From contig CALDEM010000054.1 in assembly GCA_937942435.1 (NCBI GenBank), positions 62,001-126,000 of the forward strand: a DNA stretch of 64,000 nt, in the 5' to 3' direction. The stretch's first letter is position 1. Each line of letters opens with the position of its first letter. The position numbers were made by a program, and so were the translations under genes. The notes under the pieces were generated by a model. It ran no database searches. It was not told the DNA's origin and saw only the letters and a list, made by a program, of their open reading frames with translations. Shown in pieces: positions 8,533-18,538 of the stretch. Source of the DNA: an uncultured Saprospiraceae bacterium. GTDB lineage: Bacteria; Bacteroidota; Bacteroidia; Chitinophagales; Saprospiraceae.

Positions 8533-9324
8533 TTACTGATTATCTATTGTGTTAGTTAATTCTATAAAGTCTTCAAGAGACAAATGCTCTGGTCTCTTCG
8601 TCATAATATCTAAGTTGAAGAGCGACTCGTCTTTAATCAAAGGTTTCAACGTGTTGCGCAACATTTTTCTTCTCTTGCCAAAAGAGTTTTTTACTATGGT
8701 TTTAAACAAACCTCGATCGCAAGGGATGGTATAATCTTCTTTTCTTTCTAACATCAGAATCGCACTGGTCACTTTGGGCGCAGGGAAAAAAGATCCTGGG
8801 CTCACTTTAAAAAGTACCTCTGCGTGATAGCTTGCTTGAAGCAGTACACTGGTCACTCCATAAACCTTAGATCCTGGTCCTGAAGCTATGCGTTCTGCCA
8901 CTTCTTTTTGAAACATGCCAATGACCAAAGGAACACAATCTTTGTACTTGTCGATTCTAAAAAGTATCTGGCTTGAGATATTATATGGAAAGTTGCCGAT
9001 GACATTGTACTGCTCTCCTTCAAAGACCTTCTCGAGCGGAAGCTTTAAAAAGTCTTTTTGTATTAGCTTTGATTCATCAAGGCCATACTCTTGTTGCAGA
9101 TAGTGCACCATATCCCAATCAGCTTCTACAGCTTTAAAATTAAGTCCTTTTTGATCCAAGAGATACTTAGTCAGTGCACCTTTGCCTGGACCTACTTCAA
9201 GCATGTTGTTGCCATGGCGTCTTTTCAACATCTCATCTACGATGCGTTGACTTATGGACTCATTTATCAGGAAATTTTGCCCGTAGGACTTCTTCGGCCT
9301 CAATACTTTAATATTAGTATGCAA
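8533..9324 (-). CDS. rsmA: 16S rRNA (adenine1518-N6/adenine1519-N6)-dimethyltransferase
   Basis: The 263-residue RsmA/KsgA dimethylates two adjacent adenines in the 3'-terminal hairpin of 16S rRNA, a late 30S maturation step. The sequence shows the N-terminal KSYGQNFL motif, the SAM-binding MLEVGPGKGALT (about 41-52), the acidic EADWD and the catalytic NFPYNISSQ motif (N-F-P-Y). The C-terminal helical domain includes SFGKRRKMLRNTLK. It is first in a two-gene leftward operon with yqeY. Divergently placed from pdxA, it shares a 116-bp intergenic region with that gene. No anomalies. Confidence 0.97.
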   Translation of the reverse strand: MHTNIKVLRPKKSYGQNFLINESISQRIVDEMLKRRHGNNMLEVGPGKGALTKYLLDQKGLNFKAVEADWDMVHYLQQEYGLDESKLIQKDFLKLPLEKVFEGEQYNVIGNFPYNISSQILFRIDKYKDCVPLVIGMFQKEVAERIASGPGSKVYGVTSVLLQASYHAEVLFKVSPGSFFPAPKVTSAILMLERKEDYTIPCDRGLFKTIVKNSFGKRRKMLRNTLKPLIKDESLFNLDIMTKRPEHLSLEDFIELTNTIDNQ

Positions 9325-9440
9325 AAATCACTCTTTTTACGTTAGCATAAAAGTCGTATTATTTGGCAGCATATCACTGCTTAGAACCGGCATCCGCCAA
9401 ATTAAGTAGTAGTATATTCGTGTTTTATAAATAGAGGGAT

Positions 9441-10502
9441 ATGAGCAAAGTGAAATTAGGTATAACAATAGGTGATATCAACGGCATAGGGCCAGAGGTT
9501 ATCATCAAAGCACTCAATAACGATATGCTTCTTAATGAGTGTGTTCCCATCATATATGGCTCATCAAAAGTCATGGGATATCACAAAAACATCGTTAAAG
9601 ACCCCAATTTTCACTTCAGCAATGTCAATAGAACAGATAGAGCTGCATCGGGCAAGATAAGCCTTATCAACTGTTGGCAAGATAGTGTGACCATCAACTT
9701 AGGAGAAGCGACAGAGGATAGTGGCAAGAGTGCGTATATAGCTTTAGATAGAGCTGTTGATGATCTTAACAAGGGTTTCATAGATGCTTTGGTCACTGCA
9801 CCTATCAATAAGCATGCGATGAAGATGGCTAACTTTCCTCACATAGGTCATACGGAGTATGTCGCGGATCAATCCAAAATGCTTGGCAAAGAATTAATGA
9901 TGTTGATCTCAGATCAACTAAAAGTGGCCGTTTTGAGCAGCCATATACCCGTAAAAGATGCAGCACAAAGGGTTACCAAAGACCGTATAAAAGAATGCAT
10001 CACTGTTCTAAACACATCACTTGCTCAAGACTTCGGAAAAGAAAAGCCTACTATAGCAGTCCTTGGATTAAATCCACACGCAGGAGAAAGTGGAGAGATA
10101 GGTAGCGAAGAAGTAGAAATCATCAAACCAGCAATTCTTGAGTTAAAGAAAAAAGGAATGTTAGTTAGTGGTCCGTATTCTGCAGATGGTTTTTTCGGCA
10201 ACTCAACTTATAAAAAGTTTGATGCTGTATTAGCGATGTATCACGATCAAGGGTTGATACCTTTTAAAACATTGTCGTTTGGTTCTGGAGTCAACTTTAC
10301 GTCTGGACTACCTGTGATTAGAACCTCTCCAGATCATGGTACAGGTTATGATATCGCAGGGCAAAATGTTGCAGACCCATCTTCTATGCGACAAGCGATT
10401 TATGCTGCCATCGACATTTATCGCTCTCGAACCGATTATAAGGAGATGCATAAGAGTAAAGTGGAGAAGTTAGAGATAGAAAGCGCGGGTGAGATAGTTT
10501 AG
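9441..10502 (+). CDS. pdxA: 4-hydroxythreonine-4-phosphate dehydrogenase
   Basis: 353 residues, full length. PdxA oxidises 4-phosphohydroxy-L-threonine with NAD; the product decarboxylates and is used in the DXP-dependent pyridoxal phosphate pathway. Diagnostic blocks are GITIGDINGIGPEV at the N-terminus, APINKHA and HIGHTEY (metal-ligand His), GLNPHAGESG, MYHDQGLIPFK and TSPDHGTGYDIAG. The three metal ligands expected in PdxA (one His in each of the HTE, NPHAGE and YHDQ blocks) are present. The cytosolic enzyme lies 54 bp upstream of a membrane protein gene of unrelated function, which may share its transcript. No other pdx gene is in the window. Confidence 0.97.
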   Translation: MSKVKLGITIGDINGIGPEVIIKALNNDMLLNECVPIIYGSSKVMGYHKNIVKDPNFHFSNVNRTDRAASGKISLINCWQDSVTINLGEATEDSGKSAYIALDRAVDDLNKGFIDALVTAPINKHAMKMANFPHIGHTEYVADQSKMLGKELMMLISDQLKVAVLSSHIPVKDAAQRVTKDRIKECITVLNTSLAQDFGKEKPTIAVLGLNPHAGESGEIGSEEVEIIKPAILELKKKGMLVSGPYSADGFFGNSTYKKFDAVLAMYHDQGLIPFKTLSFGSGVNFTSGLPVIRTSPDHGTGYDIAGQNVADPSSMRQAIYAAIDIYRSRTDYKEMHKSKVEKLEIESAGEIV

Positions 10503-10556
10503 TGTTTAAGGATTTCACGTAAGTGCTATATTGATAAGAGTTATTAAGTTCATCAA

Positions 10557-11546
10557 GTGATTAGCGTTTTTAGAAAGAACGATGTAGCTAACATCTTTTT
10601 GTTGCTACCATATACTATACTGCTGCGTGTGTATAGTCTGATCCACCCTACTGCTTATCAACTCAATGAGCTTGATGCGGTTTGGGTTAGCAACTTTTAC
10701 CAATTGGTCTCCTCCCCAATGGTTCAATCTGTGATTGCTATTCTATTGATTTTTGCTCAGGCCGTGATTATCAATCTACTTGGCAATAGACATCACATCT
10801 TTCGTACACCAAGCGCTCTAGGTGGCATGTTATATGTGCTCTTGGTAAGCGGGATTCCTGAATTACAAGTTTTATCTCCAGCACTGATAGGGGTTACCTT
10901 TTTACTTGCAGCCATATACAATGTCTTTGCAACTTATAAGCAAGCTATAGCAGCATCAAGTATATTCAATGCCGCCCTGACTTCTGCCATTGCCGCCATT
11001 ATCTACCCTCCATACTTTATAGCCATTATAACTATGTTTATAGGTCTTACAATGATGCGCAATTTTAGGACAGTAGAGAGATTTCAGTTTATAATCGGAT
11101 ATGGGGTATTACTCTGGATATTTGGGGTTTTGTTCTTTTATTTAGACCTACTTAATGTTTCTATGTTTAATCAAGTGATGCCATTAGGTGCCCTTTCGGA
11201 AATAAATATTACAGATACAAAGACTATTTGGATACTTGGAGTGACTTCATTTTTGATTCTCTTATCTCTGGGTAATTACTATAGTTATGTGAAGAAGAAG
11301 GGTATAGATGTTAGAAAAAAAATCGGTTTCTTTTACTGGTTGTTAGCGAGCTCACTTATTGCTTTCCTTATCTTCCGTTTTATCGATTATCAACACTTTT
11401 ACTTCTTAGCACTAGCAATCTCTTTGTTTGTTTCGATGGCCATTTTGTTGATGAAAAACATTGCATTAGCTGAGATCCTACATCTGGCTCTCTTAGGTGG
11501 TATTTTCTATTATCAGTTTGGAGATCAACTAGAACTAGGGTTTTAA
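10557..11546 (+). CDS. Polytopic membrane protein, DUF6427-like
   Basis: A 329-residue hydrophobic protein with about nine to ten predicted membrane segments (for example ANIFLLLPYTILLRVYS, VIAILLIFAQAVIINLL, YFLALAISLFVSMAILLM). It resembles the Bacteroidota-specific DUF6427 group, judged from the N-terminal pattern (MISVFRKNDVANIFLLLPY) and overall layout. No catalytic motif is seen and the function is unknown. It uses a GTG start 54 bp after pdxA. The family label is from memory of its general appearance, so it is less certain than the fact of a real membrane-protein gene. Confidence 0.75.
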   Translation: MISVFRKNDVANIFLLLPYTILLRVYSLIHPTAYQLNELDAVWVSNFYQLVSSPMVQSVIAILLIFAQAVIINLLGNRHHIFRTPSALGGMLYVLLVSGIPELQVLSPALIGVTFLLAAIYNVFATYKQAIAASSIFNAALTSAIAAIIYPPYFIAIITMFIGLTMMRNFRTVERFQFIIGYGVLLWIFGVLFFYLDLLNVSMFNQVMPLGALSEINITDTKTIWILGVTSFLILLSLGNYYSYVKKKGIDVRKKIGFFYWLLASSLIAFLIFRFIDYQHFYFLALAISLFVSMAILLMKNIALAEILHLALLGGIFYYQFGDQLELGF

Positions 11547-11617
11547 GTAGTTCTTAACAAGAGCCATAGCCCAGTTAAAGTAATATTAAGCTCTAAAGAC
11601 CTTAGCAATTATATCTC

Positions 11618-11625
11618 TATCTTTG
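11618..11625 (+). promoter_or_regulatory. Candidate -7 promoter element for dsbD
   Basis: TATCTTTG is an exact TAnnTTTG match 68 bp before the dsbD start. No clear -33 element is present. A perfect 15-bp dyad (CGTTAT-AAA-ATAACG, 11633-11647) follows at about the expected start of transcription and could be an operator or a leader hairpin. Confidence 0.4.
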
Positions 11626-11693
11626 AAAACGTCGTTATAAAATAACGCCTCCCGAGATATTCAATATCACATTTAGCCTAACTAGAAAATCTG

Positions 11694-14348
11694 ATGAGAC
11701 TTATTACTTTTATTTGGTTGATACTACCATTCTCTTCTTTTGCGCAAGAATTAGCTCCTGTAGAGTGGTCATTTGACGTAAGTGAGATTAATGATCAAGA
11801 GTATGAGCTGATCTTCACAGCTGACATTGAAAAAGGGTGGACCGTTTATTCTCAATATATAGACGACGGTGGTCCTGTTCCTACGACGATCACTTATGAG
11901 ACAAAAGGACTCGAAACTGTGGGCAAAAGCACAGAAGAAGGGTACAAAAAAGAGGGTATGGATGACATCTTTGAGATGAATGTCATCAAGTTTTTCGATA
12001 AAGAGCCCTATATCATAAAACAAAGGATCAAGAAAGGAGATCTCTCAACTGTATCTGGCTACTTAACATTTATGTGTTGTGACGATGAGCGATGTCTTCC
12101 TCCCACGGATATCGATTTTTCCTTAGATCTCTCTAAGGCTTCTTCACAAAGCCCAAAAAAAGAAGATAGGGCTAGCGTAACAACTCCACAGGAAATAAAA
12201 GAAGCGTCTCAAGCAAAGGCGAAAGAAGGCATAGCAAGTACTGCTTCTTCTATGGACCTTTCCATTGCATCACCTAAAAAAAGTGATTTAAAAAGTACAA
12301 GCCTAAGAAATATTTCTTGGGCAAAGGCCCCAGATGATGGCACACCCGTAAACTGGAGCTTTGGTATTCAAAAGACTGGTGAGGGATCATATGACTTGCT
12401 TTTCAAGGCGGACATAGATGAAACCTGGACTGTATACTCTCAATATATAGGAGAAGGCGGACCAGTACCAACAGAGATTGTTTATGAAGCAAAAGAGGGA
12501 GTCGAGTTAGTCGGTAAAAGCAAGGAGACTGGTGCTCGTAAAGAAGGTATGGATCCCATCTTTGGTATCAATGTTATCAAGTTTTTAGATAAAGAGCCTT
12601 TCAATATTAAGCAAAGTATATCTGTAGAATCAGGCAGTGATATCATCAATGGCTATCTCACCTATATGGCATGTGATGATTCGCATTGTTTAGCGCCCAC
12701 AGATGTACCTTTTTCTTTTGATCTAATCAAAGAAGTGTCTATACAAGAATCTGCTGCGATTCCTGTAGCTAATGATGCTAGTACTCATAGCAACGTGATC
12801 GCATCTTCGGACAACTCTTTTACTATCGTAGGTAATACAATAGATCAAACGAGACCTAAGCTAAGATCAACACATGCAGAGCCACTAACCAATTGTGGAG
12901 ATGGAGACACTGGTGACTCTAGTCTCTTCTGGATGTTTCTCTTTGGATTTTTAGGGGGTTTATTTGCATTGTTAACACCATGTGTTTTCCCTATAATACC
13001 TATGACGGTTAGTTTCTTTACAAAAGATACCAAGCGCAAAGGGTGGGTAAGTGGTCTGATATATGGAGCTTCCATTGTTGTTATATATGTCACTATTGGG
13101 TTATTGATAACTGCACTATTTGGAGAAGAAGCCCTCAACAGTCTATCGACTAATTGGATAGCAAACACGTTGTTCTTTATCATATTTGTATTCTTTGCAT
13201 TTTCGTTTTTTGGCTTCTACGAACTTCGATTACCGAGTTCTTGGTCAACTAACTCAGATAAGATGGCTGACAGAGGTGGGCTATTGGGTATCTTTTTTAT
13301 GGCTTTTACTCTAGCCTTGGTTTCGTTCTCTTGTACTGGCCCTATCATTGGGGCGGCACTTGTAGAATCAGCATCTAATCAAGTAGGTCCTTTTATAGTC
13401 ATGCTGGGTTTTTCTCTGGGCCTTGCGATTCCATTTGGATTATTTGCTGCGTTTCCGGCTTGGCTCAATAGCCTTCCACAATCTGGTGGCTGGATGAACT
13501 CAGTAAAGGTTGTTCTCGGTTTTATCGAATTAGCATTAGCATTTAAGTTCTTAACAGTAGCTGACTTGACAAGTCATTGGGGCATATTAAAATATGAAGT
13601 TTTCTTAGGTATATGGATTATAATAGCGCTAGCTATGGCAGCATACGGCATGGGTTGGTTAAAGTTTCCTCATGACAGTCCTATAAAAAAGATTAGTCTA
13701 CGAAGATGGGTTTTCACATTTGCATCACTACTATTTGCAGGATATCTTGCCTCGGGATTTATCTACAACGACGAGATCAAAAGTTATAATCCCCTAGGGT
13801 TGATGAGTGGTATAGCGCCTCCTGTAAGTTATAATCTCTTTTTAGAAGATCCTGCTAAAGACTTGGACAGTGATATCAAGTCGAGGTATTCCTCTTTTGG
13901 AAAATGCGCTAACAACATAAACTGCTTCAAGGATTACTTTGAAGGTCTTGCTTATGCACAAGAAGTAGGCAAGCCTATATTCTTAGATCATACTGGTCAT
14001 GGGTGTGTAAACTGTCGTAGGACAGAAGACAATATCTGGTCAGACGAGAGAATAAGAAAGATGCTCAATGACGATTTTGTTTTGGTATCACTTTATGTAG
14101 ACGATAGAGAAAAGTTGGATGAGATTCTAATCTCTCAAAAACGTCAAAAGAAATTAAGAACAATTGGAAACAGATGGGCAGACTTTCAAATTGTTAATTT
14201 TGATCAAATCTCTCAACCTCTTTATGTAATGGTTACACCTCGAGAAGAAGTCGTTACGATGCCAAGAGAATATAAAGAAGGAATTGAAGATTACTTTGAC
14301 TACCTCAATTGCGGTCTACAGACATTTAAGTCTGTATCTCTTAAGTAG
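11694..14348 (+). CDS. dsbD: Thiol:disulfide interchange protein DsbD with duplicated N-terminal domain
   Basis: DsbD moves electrons from cytoplasmic thioredoxin across the inner membrane to periplasmic thiol proteins. The 884-residue protein has a signal peptide (1-17) and two tandem copies of the DsbD-alpha/DsbC-like domain (about 20-150 and 217-347), each with a Cys pair (C129-x4-C134 and C327-x4-C332). These are followed by the 8-TM core with its Cys pair (C430 in TPCVFP, C547 in FSCTGP) and a C-terminal thioredoxin-like domain with C771-V-N-C774. E. coli DsbD has only one alpha domain and about 565 residues. The two copies are clearly homologous (TVYSQYI, GGPVPT, NVIKF, DKEP in both). 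It stands alone, ending 6 bp from a convergent gene. Confidence 0.95.
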   Translation: MRLITFIWLILPFSSFAQELAPVEWSFDVSEINDQEYELIFTADIEKGWTVYSQYIDDGGPVPTTITYETKGLETVGKSTEEGYKKEGMDDIFEMNVIKFFDKEPYIIKQRIKKGDLSTVSGYLTFMCCDDERCLPPTDIDFSLDLSKASSQSPKKEDRASVTTPQEIKEASQAKAKEGIASTASSMDLSIASPKKSDLKSTSLRNISWAKAPDDGTPVNWSFGIQKTGEGSYDLLFKADIDETWTVYSQYIGEGGPVPTEIVYEAKEGVELVGKSKETGARKEGMDPIFGINVIKFLDKEPFNIKQSISVESGSDIINGYLTYMACDDSHCLAPTDVPFSFDLIKEVSIQESAAIPVANDASTHSNVIASSDNSFTIVGNTIDQTRPKLRSTHAEPLTNCGDGDTGDSSLFWMFLFGFLGGLFALLTPCVFPIIPMTVSFFTKDTKRKGWVSGLIYGASIVVIYVTIGLLITALFGEEALNSLSTNWIANTLFFIIFVFFAFSFFGFYELRLPSSWSTNSDKMADRGGLLGIFFMAFTLALVSFSCTGPIIGAALVESASNQVGPFIVMLGFSLGLAIPFGLFAAFPAWLNSLPQSGGWMNSVKVVLGFIELALAFKFLTVADLTSHWGILKYEVFLGIWIIIALAMAAYGMGWLKFPHDSPIKKISLRRWVFTFASLLFAGYLASGFIYNDEIKSYNPLGLMSGIAPPVSYNLFLEDPAKDLDSDIKSRYSSFGKCANNINCFKDYFEGLAYAQEVGKPIFLDHTGHGCVNCRRTEDNIWSDERIRKMLNDDFVLVSLYVDDREKLDEILISQKRQKKLRTIGNRWADFQIVNFDQISQPLYVMVTPREEVVTMPREYKEGIEDYFDYLNCGLQTFKSVSLK

Positions 14349-14354
14349 TCCTAG

Positions 14355-15815
14355 CTATTGTGCAAAGTCAATTTTTACAATATTGACAACAAAACTTTTT
14401 TGACTCGGGACCAATAGTTCTGTAGAAGAGATCTGATATGCATCTCCAAACCTTAGTCGCAAATTCTGGTACTCTGTGCTCAGCACACTCGTTCTTTTAT
14501 AATTACCAGAACCATCTAGTATGTACTCACTGACAGTACTGTTGTTTTTAATCTCATCATTATAAATCAACCTCAACCTGCTGGGTGTGATGAATGGATA
14601 GAAAGAAGAAAACGCACCATTGTCATTTTGCGAAAACTGTTTTTTATAAAAAACTTGATGCCATTCTTTCTGACTGTTTCTGTCGATGGAAACCAAAACA
14701 ATATCATCTCGATAGTGATCACTCCATGCTCCCGATCCTCCAAGCGGAGAATTAAATGAGCTAGACGTTTGTCCAAATCCACCACCTACAGCGCCCCCTC
14801 TTCTGGTCACATCATAAGATACTTCAAAGGCAATAATTGGTGTTCCGTCTGACTTCCAGATAACGTCAGCTATTGTAAAGTTCTCCATTCTCCCTTTACT
14901 TCGCTCTCCATATACCTCAAAATAAAGCTCTTCGTCAAAAGGGATAAGTTCAAACTGCTTTTGATCAAAAGTGCCACTCCCGCCTGAGAGCCAAAAGTAT
15001 CCCGTGCTTCTATTAAACCTTTTATCATCATAGAGTCCAACGATACCTATCGAATTATCCAGATTATTGATCGTAAAAAACAAATCTTGACAAACGATAT
15101 CGTTCAATGGTATAAGAACATCATTCACTCTGTCAGAGCCATAAGGAAACTCATAGACATGTGCTACGTGATTACTTTTTTTGCTCTTGGTATTATTTAG
15201 TTCTGCAAACATATAGAAAGAGCCCGCATCACTCATTCTAAAATCAAGAATTTCATTATACAGGTTTACGCCTTGAAATTTGAATGTCGCGTCATTGATA
15301 AATTTCTTTTTTGATATGTCTGCTGTAATGAGTCTGATCTCATTATCATCTAGTATTTTATACAATGCTATTTTAGATTCGTCTTCAGACAATACGGCTT
15401 CAAGATTGAGGCCATTCCAATCTTTCTTTTGATTAGTGAGCGTTACAGAGTCTATACGTGTAGCTTCATTATTAAATATATCAAGCTTTGTTATATCCTG
15501 ACCTTCAGATCTATATCCGTATACAACGGCAAAGGCTGTATCAAGGTTAACTACTTCATATAAATAACATCTTTTTTCGTCCAGGTTGATCTGGCGTTCA
15601 CTTTGAAAAACCAAGTTCTCATCATAAAGTAATACCTGTCTTTCTGTCCCTTTCTCTTTGTAGAAGAGTATGCGATCGTCTATTTTACCTATGATATCAT
15701 AAGCCACGTTATTACGTATACTGATATCAGGGGATATGGTTACCTCTTGAGCATTGAGCGACAAGGAGATCAGACTAAAAACTAAACAGGAGACGAATGC
15801 ATTCTTTATGTACAT
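14355..15815 (-). CDS. Secreted protein of unknown function
   Basis: 486 residues with a clear signal peptide (about 1-22, ending SLNAQ). The mature part is beta-rich with repeating short strands (DRILFYKEKGTERQVLLYD, IVGLYDDKRF), which suggests a propeller-like or beta-sandwich fold. I recognise no family, catalytic motif or C-terminal T9SS sorting domain. A Gly/Ser-rich insertion lies around residues 335-355 (GGAVGGGFGQTSSS). It lies 71 bp downstream of parE in the same direction and may be read from the same transcript. No strong terminator is seen at its end, where it meets dsbD tail-to-tail with 6 bp between stop codons. Confidence 0.7.
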   Translation of the reverse strand: MYIKNAFVSCLVFSLISLSLNAQEVTISPDISIRNNVAYDIIGKIDDRILFYKEKGTERQVLLYDENLVFQSERQINLDEKRCYLYEVVNLDTAFAVVYGYRSEGQDITKLDIFNNEATRIDSVTLTNQKKDWNGLNLEAVLSEDESKIALYKILDDNEIRLITADISKKKFINDATFKFQGVNLYNEILDFRMSDAGSFYMFAELNNTKSKKSNHVAHVYEFPYGSDRVNDVLIPLNDIVCQDLFFTINNLDNSIGIVGLYDDKRFNRSTGYFWLSGGSGTFDQKQFELIPFDEELYFEVYGERSKGRMENFTIADVIWKSDGTPIIAFEVSYDVTRRGGAVGGGFGQTSSSFNSPLGGSGAWSDHYRDDIVLVSIDRNSQKEWHQVFYKKQFSQNDNGAFSSFYPFITPSRLRLIYNDEIKNNSTVSEYILDGSGNYKRTSVLSTEYQNLRLRFGDAYQISSTELLVPSQKSFVVNIVKIDFAQ

Positions 15816-15886
15816 ACACTTGGCTTATCCACGTAAGATAAGTCAATCTGGTCTTAAGGGCAATAAATTAAACTCGAGTTGTCTAA

Positions 15887-17788
15887 CTATGTCGCTAAGA
15901 CTGTTTCTTCTTCGATCATATCTTCTACCAGATCAACATCTTCTCCATCTACGTCTAACAACTCAACCTTAAGATTATCAATTATAAACCTTTGTCTTTC
16001 CGGTGTATTCTTACCCATGTAGTAAGATAAGATGTCATTGATATCGGTGTTTTGAGATAGATATACAGGTTCTAATCTGATGTTGTCTCCTATAAAACCA
16101 CCAAACTCATCTGGTGAGATCTCACCAAGACCTTTAAATCTTGTAATTTCTGGTTTGCCTCGTAGTTGTTCTATAGCCTCCATTTTTTCTGCTTCGCTAT
16201 AGCAATAGAAGGTCTTCTTCTTATCTCGTACTCTAAATAATGGTGTTTCTAAAATGTACAAGTGTCCTTGCTTTACAAGATCTGGAAAAAACTGTAGGAA
16301 AAAAGTAAGCAACAATAATCTGATGTGCATACCATCTACATCGGCATCAGTGGCGATGACAACTCTATTGTATCTTAGCCCATCTATGCCATCTTCTATA
16401 TTAAGAGCATGCTGAAGCAGGTTGAACTCTTCATTTTGATAGACGATCTTCTTCGTCATATTGTAACAATTGAGTGGCTTTCCTCTTAAGCTAAATACAG
16501 CCTGGGTTTGCACATTGCGCGCTTTGGTTATAGAGCCACTTGCACTATCACCCTCCGTTATAAATATGGTTGAATCAAGTGTTCCATCTTTCTTCTTATC
16601 ATTAAGGTGTATGCGACAATCTCTGAGCTTTTTATTATGAAGATTCGCTTTTTTCGCGCGTTCATTTGCCAACTTTTTAACACCTGCTATTTCTTTGCGT
16701 TCACGTTCTGACTGCTGTATTCTTTTTAAAAGTGCCTTGGCGGTATCTTGATTTCTATGAAGAAAGTTGTCTAACTCTTTTTTGACAAAGTCCAGTACAA
16801 ATGAACGCATAGTAGCCCCTTCTGGTGCAACATTTTGCGATCCCAATTTTGTTTTGGTTTGAGATTCAAATACCGGTTCTTCAACCCTTACCGAGATGGC
16901 TCCTATGATGGACGTTTGTATATCTCGAGCATCGTAGTTTTTACCAAAGTGATCTCTTATGGTCCTTACTATTGACTCTCTATAGGCTGCAAGGTGCGTT
17001 CCCCCTTGAGTTGTATTCTGACCATTGACAAAGGAGTAGTACTCTTCTCCATATTGATTAGCATGAGTGATGGCTATCTCTATATCATCTCCGATTAAGT
17101 GGATGATCGGATATCTATTGGTCTCTGCGTTCGTTTTGTTTTTCAACAAATCCAATAATCCATCTCTGGAGTAAATCACCTTTTTATTGAATCTGAGCTT
17201 TAAGCCAGCATTGAGGTAGGCGTAGTTCCAAAGTTGATTTTCTATGTATTCGCTTCTGAACTTATACTTTTTAAAGATCGATTGGTCCGGCCTAAATTTT
17301 ATGATCGTTCCATTCGCCTCTTTAGAATTTACGATTCGGGACTCTTTGACAAGTTCTCCTCTTTCAAAAAGAGCGGTTTTCGTTTTACCATCTCTTACCG
17401 CTTGCACGGTAAATTCGTCCGATAGCGCATTAACTGCCTTGGTACCAACACCATTTAATCCTACAGACTTTTTAAAAGCCTTAGAGTCATACTTTCCTCC
17501 TGTGTTTATCTTAGAAACACAATCCACAACCTTTCCCAAGGGGATCCCTCTACCATAATCTCTTACATGTACTTCTCCATCCACAACCTCGATCAGTAGT
17601 TCTTTACCATGACCCATAACAAACTCATCTATTGAGTTGTCTATAATCTCCTTGATTAATACATATATACCGTCATCTTGAGCAGAGCCATCTCCTAACT
17701 TACCGATATACATCCCTGGCCTTAATCTGATATGTTCTTTCCAGTCTAGGGACCTAATGTTATCTTCAGTATACTTTATCTCGCTCAT
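15887..17788 (-). CDS. parE: DNA topoisomerase IV subunit B (ParE-type)
   Basis: The 633-residue type IIA topoisomerase ATPase subunit powers decatenation and relaxation by the ParC2ParE2 complex. Seen in order: the GHKL ATP-binding site with [20 protein letters not shown] and [11 protein letters not shown]; the transducer domain; QTKTKLGS; and the TOPRIM domain with ITEGDSASG and [13 protein letters not shown] for Mg2+ binding. The length lacks GyrB insertions and fits the ParE-type copy usual in Bacteroidota. The partner parC is not adjacent in this window, whereas many Bacteroidota have it next door. It has the best promoter match in the window (17861-17891). Distinction from gyrB is by similarity impression, not by tree. 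Confidence 0.9.
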   Translation of the reverse strand: MSEIKYTEDNIRSLDWKEHIRLRPGMYIGKLGDGSAQDDGIYVLIKEIIDNSIDEFVMGHGKELLIEVVDGEVHVRDYGRGIPLGKVVDCVSKINTGGKYDSKAFKKSVGLNGVGTKAVNALSDEFTVQAVRDGKTKTALFERGELVKESRIVNSKEANGTIIKFRPDQSIFKKYKFRSEYIENQLWNYAYLNAGLKLRFNKKVIYSRDGLLDLLKNKTNAETNRYPIIHLIGDDIEIAITHANQYGEEYYSFVNGQNTTQGGTHLAAYRESIVRTIRDHFGKNYDARDIQTSIIGAISVRVEEPVFESQTKTKLGSQNVAPEGATMRSFVLDFVKKELDNFLHRNQDTAKALLKRIQQSERERKEIAGVKKLANERAKKANLHNKKLRDCRIHLNDKKKDGTLDSTIFITEGDSASGSITKARNVQTQAVFSLRGKPLNCYNMTKKIVYQNEEFNLLQHALNIEDGIDGLRYNRVVIATDADVDGMHIRLLLLTFFLQFFPDLVKQGHLYILETPLFRVRDKKKTFYCYSEAEKMEAIEQLRGKPEITRFKGLGEISPDEFGGFIGDNIRLEPVYLSQNTDINDILSYYMGKNTPERQRFIIDNLKVELLDVDGEDVDLVEDMIEEETVLAT

Positions 17789-17860
17789 TTATATTTTTAA
17801 AGATTAAAAATTAACAATATTTATTAATCACGCTGTATCAACGTTTTACGAGTAGAATGA

Positions 17861-17891
17861 CAAAAATATGAAACCCTTCAGTTATCGCAAA
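17861..17891 (-). promoter_or_regulatory. Consensus Bacteroidota promoter of parE
   Basis: On the minus strand TTTG (17891-17888), exactly 19 bp, then TATTTTTG (17868-17861). Both elements match the TTTG-N19-TAnnTTTG consensus perfectly. The 5' leader would be about 65 bp. Confidence 0.72.
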
Positions 17892-17996
17892 GAATTGAGA
17901 GAATAGAGCACATGTTTTTCCGCATTTCGTCGATTAACATGTGTCGATCCTCTATGATCTGGTGTGTATTGGTATCTTGTGCCCATATTTGAAGAC

Positions 17997-18536
17997 ATGA
18001 TACTTGATCTTATTGCCGCTCTTTTAATCTCTTACGGATTTTATCGTGGCTTCTCCAATGGGCTTATTGATACGATTGTAGACACGATGTCCATCATAGT
18101 TGGTATCGTCATAGCCCTAAATTTTTCACCTCGGCTGATATCATATCTTCAGAATGTCGTAAATATCAATCCAGCATTTGAGTTTATACTCGGGTTTTTA
18201 ATCATCTTTTTTGCTGTCATGCTTCTTTTGAGATTCATCGCAGACAAGATGGAAAGCTTGCTTAAGGCCATTAAGATCAATTTTATAAATCAGATCGCCG
18301 GTGGGCTTTTACTCGGGTTCATGTTTGCATTTTGTGTTGGTCTTCTCCTTTTACTTCTTACTAATCTCAAGATTATTAACGAAGGATATGCTGAGCAATC
18401 TTCTCTTTACGAGCACTTAATCAAGTTAAGTCAAGATGGCGGATGGGTAGTTGAAAGCTTCAAAAACATGTTTTCTGAGTTCTGGACCAAGTTCATGTCC
18501 ACAATCGACTCAGTTAAAGAAAATCTTGATAAATAG
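17997..18536 (+). CDS. cvpA: CvpA family membrane protein
   Basis: About 179 residues from the preferred ATG at 17997; an upstream in-frame GTG at 17964 would add 11 residues not typical of the family. Four predicted membrane segments and the family pattern ILDLIAALLISYGFYRGFSNGLI near the N-terminus identify CvpA, an inner-membrane protein first named for colicin V production. Its biochemical role is unresolved; it is linked to envelope homeostasis. The C-terminal soluble tail is amphipathic. The gene stands alone, divergent from parE and tail-to-tail with the sulfotransferase, with only 2 bp between stops. Confidence 0.85.
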   Translation: MILDLIAALLISYGFYRGFSNGLIDTIVDTMSIIVGIVIALNFSPRLISYLQNVVNINPAFEFILGFLIIFFAVMLLLRFIADKMESLLKAIKINFINQIAGGLLLGFMFAFCVGLLLLLLTNLKIINEGYAEQSSLYEHLIKLSQDGGWVVESFKNMFSEFWTKFMSTIDSVKENLDK

Positions 18537-18538
18537 CC

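Noticed and set aside
8168-8539. Long reading frame opposite yqeY
   Set aside because: Antisense shadow of a well-recognised family gene, with no family-like features of its own.
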